NCBI RefSeq assembly: GCF_049200465.1
Contig: NZ_CP120836.1
Location: 4,154,001 to 4,218,000, forward strand
Reading direction: 5' to 3'
DNA: 64,000 bases
Origin: Leptothermofonsia sp049200465
Lineage (GTDB): Bacteria; Cyanobacteriota; Cyanobacteriia; Leptolyngbyales; Leptolyngbyaceae
This document shows, in pieces, positions 35,317 through 44,327 of this stretch (positions are counted from its first letter, which is position 1; every line of letters starts with the position of its first letter). The position numbers and the translations under genes were made by a program. Below the pieces are notes generated by a model that had not been told where the DNA came from, did not search any database, and worked only from the letters and a program-made list of their open reading frames with translations.

Positions 35317-36186
35317 CTAGACTGCCCATTGTCTGCTGTCAATTGCTTCCACATCCGCAAACAATTCGGTTTCAGTCAACTGGTGGGTTAAGGACTTTAC
35401 GCCACGGGTGACCTGATGCACCAGCCACACATCCTGAGTCCGGACTGCTCCAAAACCCGCTTCTCCCATCCAGGCATCTACACTTCCTGAAGCATAGCCT
35501 TGAATGTAGGGCTCTTCAAAGATTTGTGTCAGCCATTCAGTCTGGCGCAGCATCTTCTGGTTGCCATCTAAGACCACCACCTCTCCGCCCACGGTCAGCA
35601 GGCGGTAACACTCCCGCAATATTTTACGCGTCACTGGCGGTGGTGTCTCGTGGAATACCAGAGATACTGTCACCAGGTCAAAAGAGGCGTCGGGAAATCC
35701 TGTCTTTTCGGCATTGCCATGCCGCCATTGGATGTTGAGCTGTTCTTTCCTGACCTTATAATCTGCGACCACCAGCATGTAAGGGGATAGATCCAGACCA
35801 ATCACTTCCGCATAGGGAAAGGCCCGCTTTAGCATCAGGGTTGCTGAACCAGTACCGCATCCCAGATCTAAAATCCGGCGAGGTTGAGTTTGAATTGTGT
35901 CAATCAAAGCCTGACGAACGAGCGATTCACCGGGAGGAAGGGCGTATTGAGTGATGGGATCGTAGGAAACCGCTGCTTCTGCGCTCAGGTAGCCGCCCTC
36001 AATGCTGTGAAAATTTTGGCTGGTGTAGTAGTCCGGATATACTATCCTGGGGTTGCTGAGGCGTTGGCTAGCCGCGTCCCAATCAATACTTTCATAAAAG
36101 CGCCGCAGTCCGTCCTGGTCGATCAGAAAGGTTTTGACGAATGGGGCCAGAAAGCGCTCGAAGATGGTGTCTTTGCGAACGGCCAT
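35317..36186 (-). CDS. Class I SAM-dependent methyltransferase
   Basis: 289 residues. Rossmann motif I 'RRILDLGCGTGSATLMLKRAF' (~110-120), motif II 'EVIGLDLSPYMLVVADYKV', 'GNAEKTGFPDASFDLVTVSLVFHETPPPVTRKILRECYRLLTVGGEVVVLDG' (motifs IV-VI). The first ~95 residues and the last ~60 are specific to this group (methyltransferase type 11/UbiE-like). Acceptor molecule unknown. It is followed by the HAD gene on the same strand. Confidence 0.85.
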   Translation of the reverse strand: MAVRKDTIFERFLAPFVKTFLIDQDGLRRFYESIDWDAASQRLSNPRIVYPDYYTSQNFHSIEGGYLSAEAAVSYDPITQYALPPGESLVRQALIDTIQTQPRRILDLGCGTGSATLMLKRAFPYAEVIGLDLSPYMLVVADYKVRKEQLNIQWRHGNAEKTGFPDASFDLVTVSLVFHETPPPVTRKILRECYRLLTVGGEVVVLDGNQKMLRQTEWLTQIFEEPYIQGYASGSVDAWMGEAGFGAVRTQDVWLVHQVTRGVKSLTHQLTETELFADVEAIDSRQWAV

Positions 36187-36264
36187 AGTGTCCCTGATTT
36201 GCCCAATGCTTTGCTACTATCCTCAGTGTACTGTAGGTTTTCAGTATCCTGTAGATACCCTGAG

Positions 36265-36373
36265 CCTATTAGTCCGTTAGGATAGATTTGAGGGATAGCT
36301 CAAATTTATAAAATCCATTGCCAGGTTGTTTGGGGGGTGAAAACCCTCAAAACAGCCTGGACGGACTACTAGG
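36265..36373 (+). repeat. Family E repeat, copy 2 (109 bp)
   Basis: Ends CCTATTAGTCCGT and ACGGACTACTAGG form a 13-bp inverted repeat with one mismatch; the middle contains GATAGATTTGAGGGATAGCT and GGGGTGAAAACCC. The right end contains the TAG stop of lysC. Confidence 0.75.
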
Positions 36374-38243
36374 CTGGCACCTGAATTTTCTGGCTACCAG
36401 ACAGTCCAAAAGCGGCATGGATTGCCTGTAATGCTCTCACACCATCATCTTCCGCCACCAGACAACTAATTTTGATCTCGGAGGTGGCGATCATCTGGAT
36501 ATTAATGTGCTGTTCAGCTAGAGCGGTAAACATGCGGGCAGCCACTCCCGGTTGACCCACCATTCCAGAACCGACAATGCTGACCTTTGCGATCGCCGCG
36601 TCCACCAGTACCTCGCCGTAGCCCAACTCGGATGCCGCCTTTTCCAGCGCCAGCCGGGCAAGTTCTCCATCCATCTGGGCAACGGTGCAGGCAATATCCC
36701 GCGTGGTCATTCCATTTACTACCCGGCAGCGTTGAGACTGGATGATCATGTCTACACTGATGTTCTGGTCCGCCAGCAGCTTAAAGATTTTGGCAGCCAT
36801 GCCGGGGCGATCGGGCACCTGACGAATGGCGAGGCGAGCCTGCTTCAGATCAAGGGCAACACCCCGGACGGGGGGGTGGAGGGCCGCAGGGGCAGAGGAC
36901 ACTGCTGAGGCAGAGGGAGCGATGTCTAGCTCTGTCGCTCGATAACCAGTGCCCTCGCTAACGGGTGAACTGGTGACTTCAAAGGCTTCGCAGAGAACGG
37001 CGATCGCGCGATCGCAGTCTTCCTGAGCAATCACGCAACTCACCTTCACTTCGGAAGTCGAGATCATCTGGATATTGATTCCCGCATCGGCCAGGGTAGA
37101 GAACATCTGGGCAGCTACCCCTGGACGGCCAATCATACCCGCTCCAGAAATGGTGACTTTGGCAATCTGCTGCTCTACCATCACCTCCGCCGCATCCAGC
37201 GCAGGAATACTTTCCCCTAACAATGGCTTACACAGGGCTGGAATGATGGCATTGGCAACCGCCTCTGCTTTGTTGAGAGAGTCCTTAGTGACGGTAAACG
37301 CGATGTCGTTGGAATTTCCTTCATGGATGGACTGGATGATCAAATCCACATCCAGATCCTGAGAAGCAATTTCACCAAACAGACGGGCTGCCACACCGGG
37401 GCGATCAGGTACCCGTAGCAGAGAAACCTTAGCCTGATCGGTGTCAAACTCCACCGCATCAACTGGACGCACCAGTTCCAACCCTTCCAGAGGTCGGGGT
37501 TTGGGAGGAGGGGAAATGACCCAGGTGCCGGGGTCATCGGTCCAGCTGGAGCGAACCACCAGGGGAATGCCATAGTTGCGGGCAATCTCGACAGCACGGG
37601 GATGAAGCACCTTTGCGCCTAAACTGGCAAGCTCCAGCATTTCATCACTGGTAATCTCTGTCATCAGTTGGGCATCCGGCACCAGCCTGGGGTCAGTAGT
37701 CAAAATGCCAGGAACATCGGTGTAGATTTCGCAGAAATCGGCTTGAAGTGCCGCTGCCAAAGCAACCGCCGACGTGTCAGAACCGCCCCGCCCCAGGGTG
37801 GTGATCTCCAGGTCGTCGGTGGCGCTGATTCCCTGAAAGCCTGCCACAACAACCACTTCCCCTTTTTGCAGGTGACGGTTGAGGCGATCGGTTTCGATCC
37901 GCAGGATGCGAGCGCGAGTATGCTCTGCCTCAGTCACAATCCCAACCTGGGCACCCGTTAGGGAAATGGCAGGTTGTCCCAGGCGATGCAGGGCCATACT
38001 CAGAAGGGCAATAGAAACCTGCTCACCCGTAGACAGCAGCATATCCATCTCCCGGCGGCTGGGATTGGAGGTAATCTCATTCGCCAGTTTGACCAGTCCA
38101 TCCGTCGTCTTACCCATTGCTGAGACGACGACCACCAGAGAGTTTCCTGCCTTCACCGTGCGGAACACTCTCTGAGCAACGGCCTGAATCCGCTCGACTG
38201 AACCAACTGACGTGCCACCGTACTTCTGGACAATTAACGCCAT
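36369..38243 (-). CDS. lysC: Aspartate kinase with two ACT-domain pairs
   Basis: First enzyme of the aspartate family (Lys, Thr, Met). 624 residues from ATG at 38243 (MALIVQKYGGTSVG, the family start; ATG six codons upstream is in frame). The N-terminal kinase domain has 'KYGGTSVGSVERI', 'FQGISATDDLEITTLGRGGSDTSAVALAAAL' and 'YTDVPGILTTDPRLVPDA'. Two pairs of ACT domains follow (~270-430 and ~460-620), each with 'GMVGQPGVAARMF/GMIGRPGVAAQMF' and 'INIQMIATSEIKISC'. The ~600-residue double-pair form is typical of cyanobacteria; effectors are Lys/Thr. The TAG stop is part of a family E repeat end. Confidence 0.95.
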   Translation of the reverse strand: MALIVQKYGGTSVGSVERIQAVAQRVFRTVKAGNSLVVVVSAMGKTTDGLVKLANEITSNPSRREMDMLLSTGEQVSIALLSMALHRLGQPAISLTGAQVGIVTEAEHTRARILRIETDRLNRHLQKGEVVVVAGFQGISATDDLEITTLGRGGSDTSAVALAAALQADFCEIYTDVPGILTTDPRLVPDAQLMTEITSDEMLELASLGAKVLHPRAVEIARNYGIPLVVRSSWTDDPGTWVISPPPKPRPLEGLELVRPVDAVEFDTDQAKVSLLRVPDRPGVAARLFGEIASQDLDVDLIIQSIHEGNSNDIAFTVTKDSLNKAEAVANAIIPALCKPLLGESIPALDAAEVMVEQQIAKVTISGAGMIGRPGVAAQMFSTLADAGINIQMISTSEVKVSCVIAQEDCDRAIAVLCEAFEVTSSPVSEGTGYRATELDIAPSASAVSSAPAALHPPVRGVALDLKQARLAIRQVPDRPGMAAKIFKLLADQNISVDMIIQSQRCRVVNGMTTRDIACTVAQMDGELARLALEKAASELGYGEVLVDAAIAKVSIVGSGMVGQPGVAARMFTALAEQHINIQMIATSEIKISCLVAEDDGVRALQAIHAAFGLSGSQKIQVPA

Positions 38244-38278
38244 GACCTTTGTTTCAACCAACCCAACATGGGAACTTG

Positions 38279-38388
38279 ATAATCAGGACTTACGCATTTT
38301 GCCAAGACCTCGGAGGTTTTAACCTAAAACTGCACCTCATGACTCACATTGATGCTGAAACCTCCGAGGTTTGCGTAAGCCCTGATTA
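38279..38388. repeat. Family G repeat (inverted-repeat element, 110 bp)
   Basis: Ends AATCAGGACTTACGCA and TGCGTAAGCCCTGATTA are inverted repeats with one mismatch. A second inner palindrome pairs ACCTCGGAGGTTTT with AAACCTCCGAGGT. AGGACTTACGCA-type ends are common in cyanobacterial IS/MITE elements (recalled). It lies 35 bp upstream of lysC. Confidence 0.75.
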
Positions 38389-38450
38389 TTTATGATGGTG
38401 CAAGTCTCCAGATCTGATTAAACATCAATACTCAACGGAAATCCTAACGA

Positions 38451-38480
38451 TTCAGGAACATTCTGTGAACGTTTCTACAG
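38451..38480. repeat. Family I hairpin, copy 2
   Basis: TTCAGGAACATTCTGTGAAC followed by GTTTCTACAG; similar to the hairpins at 15019 and 57861. Confidence 0.6.
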
Positions 38481-38489
38481 AGAATTAAC

Positions 38490-38607
38490 TAAGTAGGTAG
38501 TCATAATTAATTGGTAAAGGGGGGAGTGGGGGCTGCGCCCACAGGCAGGGGGTTTCACCCCCTCCATCCCCAGAATTATCCTTAATTTAATTGCGCCTAG
38601 CTACTTA
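38490..38607 (+). repeat. Family D repeat, copy 2 (118 bp)
   Basis: TAAGTAGGTAGTCATAATTA ... TTAATTGCGCCTAGCTACTTA, with core GGGGGCTGCGCCC and CAGGGGGTTTCACCCCCT. The best-preserved copy of the family; 21 bp before the mug start. Confidence 0.85.
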
Positions 38608-38628
38608 CAGGTCTAGCAGCAGTAACCC

Positions 38629-39261
38629 ATGCAAACGCCCGATCGCCACAAACCCACTCCGGAAGAAGTACTGGCTGCCTATGGCAAAACCATTCCCGAT
38701 ATCATCGCACTCAATCTGCGAGTGCTGTTTTGTGGCATCAATCCCAGTCTTTACAGTGCCACTGTCAACCATCACTTTGCCCGTCCCGGTAACCGTTTCT
38801 GGAAAACCCTTTATGCCGCAGGCTTTACTGATCGCCTGCTCTCGCCATTTGAAGATATCCAGCTTTTGCAATTTGGCTATGGATTGACCAACATCGTCGA
38901 TCGCGCAACCGCCAGAGCAGACGAATTGAAACCCGAAGAACTGGTAGCCGCGCAGCAACAGTTAACTGCTAAAGTCCAGCGTTACCGTCCCCATTATCTT
39001 GCTGTGTTGGGCGTCAGTGCCTATCGAACTGCGTTCAATCGTCCAAAAGCCATGATTGGGAAACAGGCTGAATCCCTTCATGGCGTCAAACTCTGGGTTT
39101 TGCCAAATCCCAGCGGTTTAAATGCCCACTATCAGCTTGCCGATCTAAAACGGGTCTATGAAGAACTGCGAACTGCCGCATTAAATGAAGTGGGGTGGGC
39201 AATATACCCACCCCACCGCGCGGAGAATCATGGAATAGCGACAGCCAGGCCCTTTCCCTGA
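38629..39261 (+). CDS. mug: G/U mismatch-specific DNA glycosylase (Mug/MUG-like UDG)
   Basis: Removes U or ethenocytosine opposite G in base-excision repair. 210 residues: 'LNLRVLFCGINPSLYSATVNHHFARPGNRFWKTLYAAGF' carries the GINPS active-site motif, and 'WVLPNPSGLNAHYQ' the NPSGLN motif. The core ends near residue 185; the last ~20 residues (PPHRAENHGIATARPFP) look like an unconserved extension. A TDG/Mug family member of slightly more than usual length. Confidence 0.9.
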   Translation: MQTPDRHKPTPEEVLAAYGKTIPDIIALNLRVLFCGINPSLYSATVNHHFARPGNRFWKTLYAAGFTDRLLSPFEDIQLLQFGYGLTNIVDRATARADELKPEELVAAQQQLTAKVQRYRPHYLAVLGVSAYRTAFNRPKAMIGKQAESLHGVKLWVLPNPSGLNAHYQLADLKRVYEELRTAALNEVGWAIYPPHRAENHGIATARPFP

Positions 39262-39268
39262 AGGACTC

Positions 39269-40630
39269 TTACAGACTTACGGGGCTATTTACAGTCAGGG
39301 TCAGATCGGTTGCGGGGTCAATCACAATCACTTCACCGGTGGTGCTGCGATCAAGCGTTCCACCTACGGCGGCACCCAGAGCGGCTCCGGTGAGTGCTTC
39401 CTTCGGGGTGATGGTGCGATCGCCCGTGATACCAGCCACTCCGGCACCTAGGGCAGCTCCAATCGCCGCATCCCGGATGGCCTTGCCCACATTCCGCCCC
39501 TGGTTGGCGGTCACGGCTCCCGCAACGGCCCCACCCAGGAGGACGTTTCCACCCGTGATTTGACGGTTGCCAGTCACCCCGCCAATGATGGCAGCAGCAC
39601 CCGAACCCAGAGCTGCACTACCTAAAATGCGGGTCAGGTTGGGGTCACGTACATTTTTGCGGGTCGTAATAACGCCAGATGTTGCATTCAGCGCATACTG
39701 CCGACCATTGATTACAACCGAGCGGGCAACAAACTGAGAGCCTCCATTCACAGGCACCAGTTGACCCATCACCTGGCTGCCAGTCGGAATGGCAACCTCA
39801 CCCTGAGAGTTGCGAATATCAGAAGCAACGATCAGGGTCAATTCAGCTGCTTCATCGGGTGCAATCACAATTTGCTCAGCCGCCGTATAGTTAACGGGAA
39901 TACGGGTTCCCGCGGTAACTTGTCCCTGCTGGGCAACAGTAGCAGCACCCGCCACATACTGGCTAGAAATTACAGAAGGAATCTGCCCCGTTTGAGTGAG
40001 TGCCTGACAGAGGAAGGCAGAAACTTCCGCCCGGCTGGCAAGCTGGTTGGGGTTCAGGTATCTCACATCGGGATAGTTGACCACCAGACGCCGCTCAGTT
40101 GCTGCCGCAATACCAGTCTCTGCATAGCCTGGAATCGCAGAAGCATCTGCAAAATAGTTGGTCAGCGTTGCGTTCACGGGTTGAGTGGGAGAATAGTTCA
40201 ATCCACTCGCCAGAGATACCAGAACTTGCGCTCGAGGAATATTCTGTGCCGGGTTAAACACACCACCGGGATAGCCAGAGAGGAAGCCGGTCTGTGAAGC
40301 GAAGGTAATCGCGTTGTAAGCCCAGAAATTGGAAGGCACATCTACAAAACGCGAGGCTGCCCGAACACGAGCGGCATTGGGGAAAGCCTTGCCTACCATG
40401 GATGCAAATTCAGCGCGGGTGACGGGGTTATTGGGGCGAAACGACCCATCGGGATAGCCGCTGATAATTCCTCGCTGAGTTAATTCACTAATACAGGATT
40501 GGGCCCAGCTACCCTGAACATCGGAAAACATACCCTGTGCCATTGCAGCGGACGGCACTGCCAGCGGTGCCAGAGAACTGGTCGCCATTCCCAGGGCAAC
40601 CAGTAAAGCAGTTGTGGATTTCTGATTCAT
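39269..40630 (-). CDS. S-layer-homology (SLH) domain envelope protein with glycine-zipper region
   Basis: 453 residues from ATG at 40630 (MNQKSTTALL; ATG at 40642 and 40663 are in frame). Signal peptide ~1-32 ending 'AMAQG'. Three SLH domains at ~33-190: 'FSDVQGSWAQSCISELTQRGIISGYPDGSFRPNNPVTRAEFAS' and two more. Middle ~220-320 is beta-rich. The C-terminal ~120 residues are Gly/Ala-rich with zipper repeats 'AALGSGAAAIIGGVTGN', 'AIGAALGAGVAGITGD' and 'ALTGAALGAAVGGTL'. The SLH part should anchor it to the cell wall; the zipper may insert in the outer membrane. Confidence 0.85.
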   Translation of the reverse strand: MNQKSTTALLVALGMATSSLAPLAVPSAAMAQGMFSDVQGSWAQSCISELTQRGIISGYPDGSFRPNNPVTRAEFASMVGKAFPNAARVRAASRFVDVPSNFWAYNAITFASQTGFLSGYPGGVFNPAQNIPRAQVLVSLASGLNYSPTQPVNATLTNYFADASAIPGYAETGIAAATERRLVVNYPDVRYLNPNQLASRAEVSAFLCQALTQTGQIPSVISSQYVAGAATVAQQGQVTAGTRIPVNYTAAEQIVIAPDEAAELTLIVASDIRNSQGEVAIPTGSQVMGQLVPVNGGSQFVARSVVINGRQYALNATSGVITTRKNVRDPNLTRILGSAALGSGAAAIIGGVTGNRQITGGNVLLGGAVAGAVTANQGRNVGKAIRDAAIGAALGAGVAGITGDRTITPKEALTGAALGAAVGGTLDRSTTGEVIVIDPATDLTLTVNSPVSL

Positions 40631-41180
40631 TGCTTTAGACATCATCGTTTGCTCACTACACAACGGTTGTTAGTGATATCGATGTTCTCTCTCTAAAAGA
40701 GTTCCTCAGGGTTGCCTGAATCCGCTGAAACGGCTTGCATGTAAAGCTTTTATCAAAAATTTTCTATGTTGGGAACCTGTCCTTATCCCGGTACGACTAA
40801 ACCCGGCTAACGCCAATTTGTCCATACTCCTTGTAGCGTCCCGAAAGATGAAAAGGGAGTGATGTGTAGACGGTTATTTTGTTTAGAGCAAAGCGATCGC
40901 CCCCAAATCCCTTCAACCCTTAATCTAAAAATCATCCAGATCGCTCCCAATTAGATTTAGACTATGGACTTTGGACCCTATCCCCTCTCTTTTGTCGCAA
41001 CCTACGCTGAAAACATCGCTGAATCTGGACTTTAACCCCCATCCCCATCCTCTGGCTCCTGGCTTCTGGCTCCTGGTTTCTCCCTTTCACCTTGAACTCA
41101 AAACTCATCTACCCATCTACCCATCCACTCATTACCCTCCTCACCCCACTCACAACTGTTCCTCACCCCTCTCCTCCTAC
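40631..41180. other. Intergenic gap between divergent SLH and PhoH-like genes
   Basis: The SLH gene appears to have a long leader (about 200 nt); a promoter-like TTGATAAAAGCTTTACATG lies near 40737-40756 on the minus strand. The part nearest PhoH-like is filler (GGCTCCTGGCTTCTGG and ACCCATCTACCC). No gene or known riboswitch recognised. Confidence 0.4.
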
Positions 41181-42506
41181 ATGAAAAAAGCGTTCATCCT
41201 CGATACCAATGTCCTGCTCCATGACCCATCGGCCATGCTGCGCTTTAAGGACAACGATGTGATTCTACCCATCACTATCATCGAGGAACTGGATCGCTTT
41301 AAGAAACAGCCCGAAATGACGGGACGCAATGCCCGCCAGGCTTCTCGCAAGTTAGATGAACTTCGCACACAGGGGCGGCTAACCGAAGGTGTGCGCATCA
41401 ACAGCGCGGGCTGTCTGCGGGTTGCCCTCTGCCACCGGGAAACGTTGAAAGAACTGCCGACTGAACTGGAACATGGCAACGGTGACAACATGATTCTGGC
41501 GGTGGCTCTGGAATTGAAGCGCCAGAGCCCTTACCCGGTGGTGCTGGTCAGCAAAGATACTAACCTGCGGATCAAAGCAGATGCCCTGGGACTGCATGCG
41601 GAAGACTATGAAACCGATAAGGTGGATGTTGAAGGTCTTTATACGGGTATGGCAGAGGTGGTTGTTACTGCTGAGCAAATTGATCAACTTTTCAAGCAGG
41701 GGGGAACCTCTCTCGATCAGCCATTTTTCCCGAACCAGGCATTAACACTGATCAATGAGGCCAATCCCTCCCATACGGCGCTTGCTATTGTGGAGGGTGA
41801 AAGTGGCAAGATTATTCCATTGGTAAAAATTCCCCATCATGGGGTTTCTCGGATTTACCCCCGTAATCGGGAACAAAAATTTGCGCTGGATTTATTGCTG
41901 CGAGATTCGATTCAACTGGTGACACTGGTAGGCACGGCAGGAACTGGGAAAACATTGCTGGCGATCGCTGCCGGACTCCAGAAAGTGGCCGATGAAAACG
42001 TCTATAGCCGCCTCCTGATTTCCCGCCCTGTAGTACCAATGGGGCGAGACATTGGCTACCTACCGGGAGATATCAGTGAAAAGCTGACTCCCTGGATGCA
42101 ACCCCTCTATGATAACTTCGACCTCATCTTTGGCACCCAAGAATCGGCGGGTAAACCAGCTCACTGGCGGCGGGGGCATGAAGAATTGATTGAGCAGGGC
42201 CTATTGCAGATCGAGGCTCTGACTTACATTCGTGGACGAACTATTCCCAAGCAGTTTTTTGTAGTGGATGAGGCCCAAAATTTAACTCCCCACGAAGTTA
42301 AAACCATTCTCACCCGTGCGGGAGAAGGCACTAAGGTGATCCTCACAGGCGACCCCGATCAAATTGATAACCCCTATGTGGATGCGGCCAGTAATGGCCT
42401 CACTTACATCGTGGAAAAGTTCAAGGGAGAACCTCTGGCGGGTCACGTCACGTTGTTAAAGGGTGAGCGCTCCAGCCTGGCAGAACGAGCAGCCGCATTG
42501 TTATAG
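41181..42506 (+). CDS. PIN-PhoH fusion ATPase (YlaK/PhoH2-like)
   Basis: 441 residues from ATG at 41181 (MKKAFILDTNVLLHDPSAM); the frame is open upstream but encodes filler. Residues 5-~140 are a PIN ribonuclease domain with 'LDTNVLLHD' and 'VVLVSKDTNLRIKADALGL' (acidic residues of the metal site). The C-terminal half is the PhoH helicase-like domain: Walker A 'VGTAGTGKTLLAIAAG' at ~250-257, Walker B 'FFVVDEAQNLTPHEVKTILTRAG' at ~355, and 'GDPDQIDNPYVDAASNGLTY'. Such PIN-PhoH proteins unwind and cut RNA; a stress or RNA-turnover role is likely. Confidence 0.9.
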   Translation: MKKAFILDTNVLLHDPSAMLRFKDNDVILPITIIEELDRFKKQPEMTGRNARQASRKLDELRTQGRLTEGVRINSAGCLRVALCHRETLKELPTELEHGNGDNMILAVALELKRQSPYPVVLVSKDTNLRIKADALGLHAEDYETDKVDVEGLYTGMAEVVVTAEQIDQLFKQGGTSLDQPFFPNQALTLINEANPSHTALAIVEGESGKIIPLVKIPHHGVSRIYPRNREQKFALDLLLRDSIQLVTLVGTAGTGKTLLAIAAGLQKVADENVYSRLLISRPVVPMGRDIGYLPGDISEKLTPWMQPLYDNFDLIFGTQESAGKPAHWRRGHEELIEQGLLQIEALTYIRGRTIPKQFFVVDEAQNLTPHEVKTILTRAGEGTKVILTGDPDQIDNPYVDAASNGLTYIVEKFKGEPLAGHVTLLKGERSSLAERAAALL

Positions 42507-42551
42507 TTAGGGTTAGCCAAAAACTAATGGTATCAGTGTTCGTCGGGTAAC

Positions 42552-42681
42552 CAAGTAGCCAGGCGCAATTAAATTCAGGATAATTTTGGGGGAAGTGGGG
42601 GTTTCACCCCCTGCCTGGAGCGTAGCCCCCATTCTCCCCTTTACCAATTCCCTTTACCAATTAATGATGACTACCTACTTA
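42552..42681 (-). repeat. Family D repeat, copy 3
   Basis: Plus strand starts AAGTAGCCAGGCGCAATTAA and ends GATGACTACCTACTTA. It holds a CCTTTACCAATT duplication near 42638-42662. The gap 42507-43133 contains this copy, the mini family B hairpin and one small ORF. Confidence 0.8.
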
Positions 42682-42699
42682 CTGCTTTAACCAAATTCC

Positions 42700-42732
42700 T
42701 ATAGCGTTCACAAACTATTTGTGAACGCCATA
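42700..42732. repeat. Family B mini-copy (33 bp palindrome)
   Basis: TATAGCGTTCACAAACTATT then TGTGAACGCCATA: only the terminal hairpin of family B without its GC core; probably a deletion derivative. Confidence 0.6.
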
Positions 42733-42890
42733 ACTGATTCAGTTAAATAAGATGCCTTGTACCAATTCAATATGAGGATGCGTAGAATCAGAACTCTCTG
42801 TATTGGTAAGGGGGACGGCGACAGCCGGGGGTTGATAATGTACAGTTTCATAAAACATTGGTATTAACTCGGCTCAAAGTTCTGTAAAGC

Positions 42891-43022
42891 TTAATTTTCT
42901 TTTCCTTTGTTTCCTTCTTTCTTCCATGGCAATCGAGTACCCATCTCAGTTTTGGCTGAAAAGATAAGGTAGAGGATCAGTAGTCCTATTCCTGCGAAAA
43001 AAGCCAGTAAATCATGGTTCAT
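42891..43022 (-). CDS. Possible small membrane protein (43 aa)
   Basis: ATG at 43022, GGTGAG six bases upstream. Residues ~5-23 form one hydrophobic segment (LLAFFAGIGLLILYLIF), then a short basic tail. The 13-bp tandem duplication at 43035-43060 lies upstream. No family recognised; may be chance. Confidence 0.35.
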   Translation of the reverse strand: MNHDLLAFFAGIGLLILYLIFSAKTEMGTRLPWKKEGNKGKEN

Positions 43023-43034
43023 CCTGCACTCACC

Positions 43035-43060
43035 AAACCCTTGTCTAAAACCCTTGTCTA
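43035..43060. repeat. Tandem duplication of a 13-mer
   Basis: AAACCCTTGTCTA twice with no spacer, between the small ORF and the divergent glycosyltransferase gene. Confidence 0.9.
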
Positions 43061-43133
43061 TATTATTTCCTGTAAATGAGCCCAAATCGGGTAGGCTAAT
43101 GGACGGAGCAATTGTGCTGGAGAGGCCGATTTC

Positions 43134-44135
43134 ATGAGAACACTGTATTTCCTGGTGCCGGGAACGGGGGAGAAATTTGCCTGTGGTGGACTGTGGGCTG
43201 AGCTCAAAACACTCAAGCTGGCGCAGCAAGTTTGTAATGCAACCATTGTCACCTACCGCCAGCGAGAAAAAGATACGCTGTACCTGGAGGATGTATTAAA
43301 GGCAAGGAATCTGGATGACGTTATCTTTGTCGTTAGCTGGGGGTTTGATGTTGCTAAACTGGTGCGTAAACTGAAGCATTGCCATGTGATTTATCATGCT
43401 CACAGTGCAGGATATAGATTTCGGCTTCCTTCTACAATCCCAGTTATCGCTGTGAGTCGGAATACGATGGGATATTGGGGACAACAATCTCCCAATTCAT
43501 TAATTTATTATCTACCCAATGAGATTTCAAATGAGTTTCAAAATCTTAATCTTGAGCGTGACATTGATGTATTAGTCCAGGCTCGAAAGTCATCAGAGTA
43601 TTTAATGCAGGAACTGATTCTGGCATTGAAGAAACAATGTCATGTTGTGGTGATTGATTCTTATGTTGATGATTTAACTAAATTGTTTAATCGAGCCAAG
43701 GTTTATCTCTACGATTCCGCAGAATACTGGGCGCAACAAGGAGTGAGCGAGGGTTTTGGGTTGCAACCGATGGAAGCACTTGCCTGCGGCTGCCAGGTCT
43801 TTTCCAGCATCAACGGCGGCCTATCGGACTATTTAGATCCCGGATTCAACTGTTATAAAATTGCCGGTTATTCAAAAGAGTATGATGTGCAGCGGATTTT
43901 GAGGGCGATCGCATCCCCCACTCCACGCACTCTCTCCGAATCAGTTCTGGCAGAATACCGGGCTGAAAACATTACGCAACGTTTAAACATCATTTTGAAT
44001 GAAATTAACGAGTTTTTCGATCATCAAAAAAGCTATCCAGCTAACATTCCGGGTTTAACCAGGCTTCGTGTCACAACGTTAACTATCAAAAATCTGTTCA
44101 GCAAGATAAAAAAGAAATATTTTCGAAATAGATAA
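43134..44135 (+). CDS. Glycosyltransferase (GT-B, group 1-like)
   Basis: 333 residues. GAGAGG lies 8 bases before the ATG. The N-terminus 'LYFLVPGTGEKFACGGLWAELKTLKLAQQ' has a phosphate-binding GTG/GG loop; the C-terminal domain has 'YLYDSAEYWAQQGVSEGFGLQPMEALACGCQVFSSINGGLSDYLDPGFN' (the E-x-FG-x-x-x-x-E motif of retaining GT-B enzymes). 'SAEYW' and the short acceptor part differ from classical GT4. Isolated from the main polysaccharide locus. Substrate unknown. Confidence 0.8.
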   Translation: MRTLYFLVPGTGEKFACGGLWAELKTLKLAQQVCNATIVTYRQREKDTLYLEDVLKARNLDDVIFVVSWGFDVAKLVRKLKHCHVIYHAHSAGYRFRLPSTIPVIAVSRNTMGYWGQQSPNSLIYYLPNEISNEFQNLNLERDIDVLVQARKSSEYLMQELILALKKQCHVVVIDSYVDDLTKLFNRAKVYLYDSAEYWAQQGVSEGFGLQPMEALACGCQVFSSINGGLSDYLDPGFNCYKIAGYSKEYDVQRILRAIASPTPRTLSESVLAEYRAENITQRLNIILNEINEFFDHQKSYPANIPGLTRLRVTTLTIKNLFSKIKKKYFRNR

Positions 44136-44210
44136 AGGCGGCTCAGCCCAAAACCTGATTGTTAAACTAAATGTCATCACCAGTTTTTGTGATTCCAACC
44201 TGAAGATTGG

Positions 44211-44325
44211 TATAGCTATAGCTACCAGGCTTAGGACGGGGTGCAAGGGGGGGAACCCCTGGCTGGGGGCGAAACCCCCACACTCCCTTAAAACCAATGT
44301 CCTAAGCTACCTGGCGACAGCTATA
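44211..44325 (-). repeat. Family C repeat, copy 4 (115 bp)
   Basis: Plus strand TATAGCTATAGCTACCAGGC ... CTGGCGACAGCTATA, with GGGGTGCAAGGGG and TTAAAACCAATGTCCTAAGC blocks as in the other copies, in reverse. The gap 44136-44532 is filled by this, family A and family B copies. Confidence 0.8.
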
Positions 44326-44327
44326 AA

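Noticed and set aside
38591..38887. Alternative frames over mug and family D
   Set aside because: Overlap a clear Mug gene; one begins within the repeat.
40640..40880. c-di-GMP or c-di-AMP riboswitch in the SLH gene leader
   Set aside because: Leader is long and has GGGACGC and CGTTAGCCGGG, but the required conserved blocks could not be lined up.
40971..41180. N-terminal extension of the PhoH-like protein
   Set aside because: The upstream in-frame part translates filler and the conserved PIN start is at 41181.
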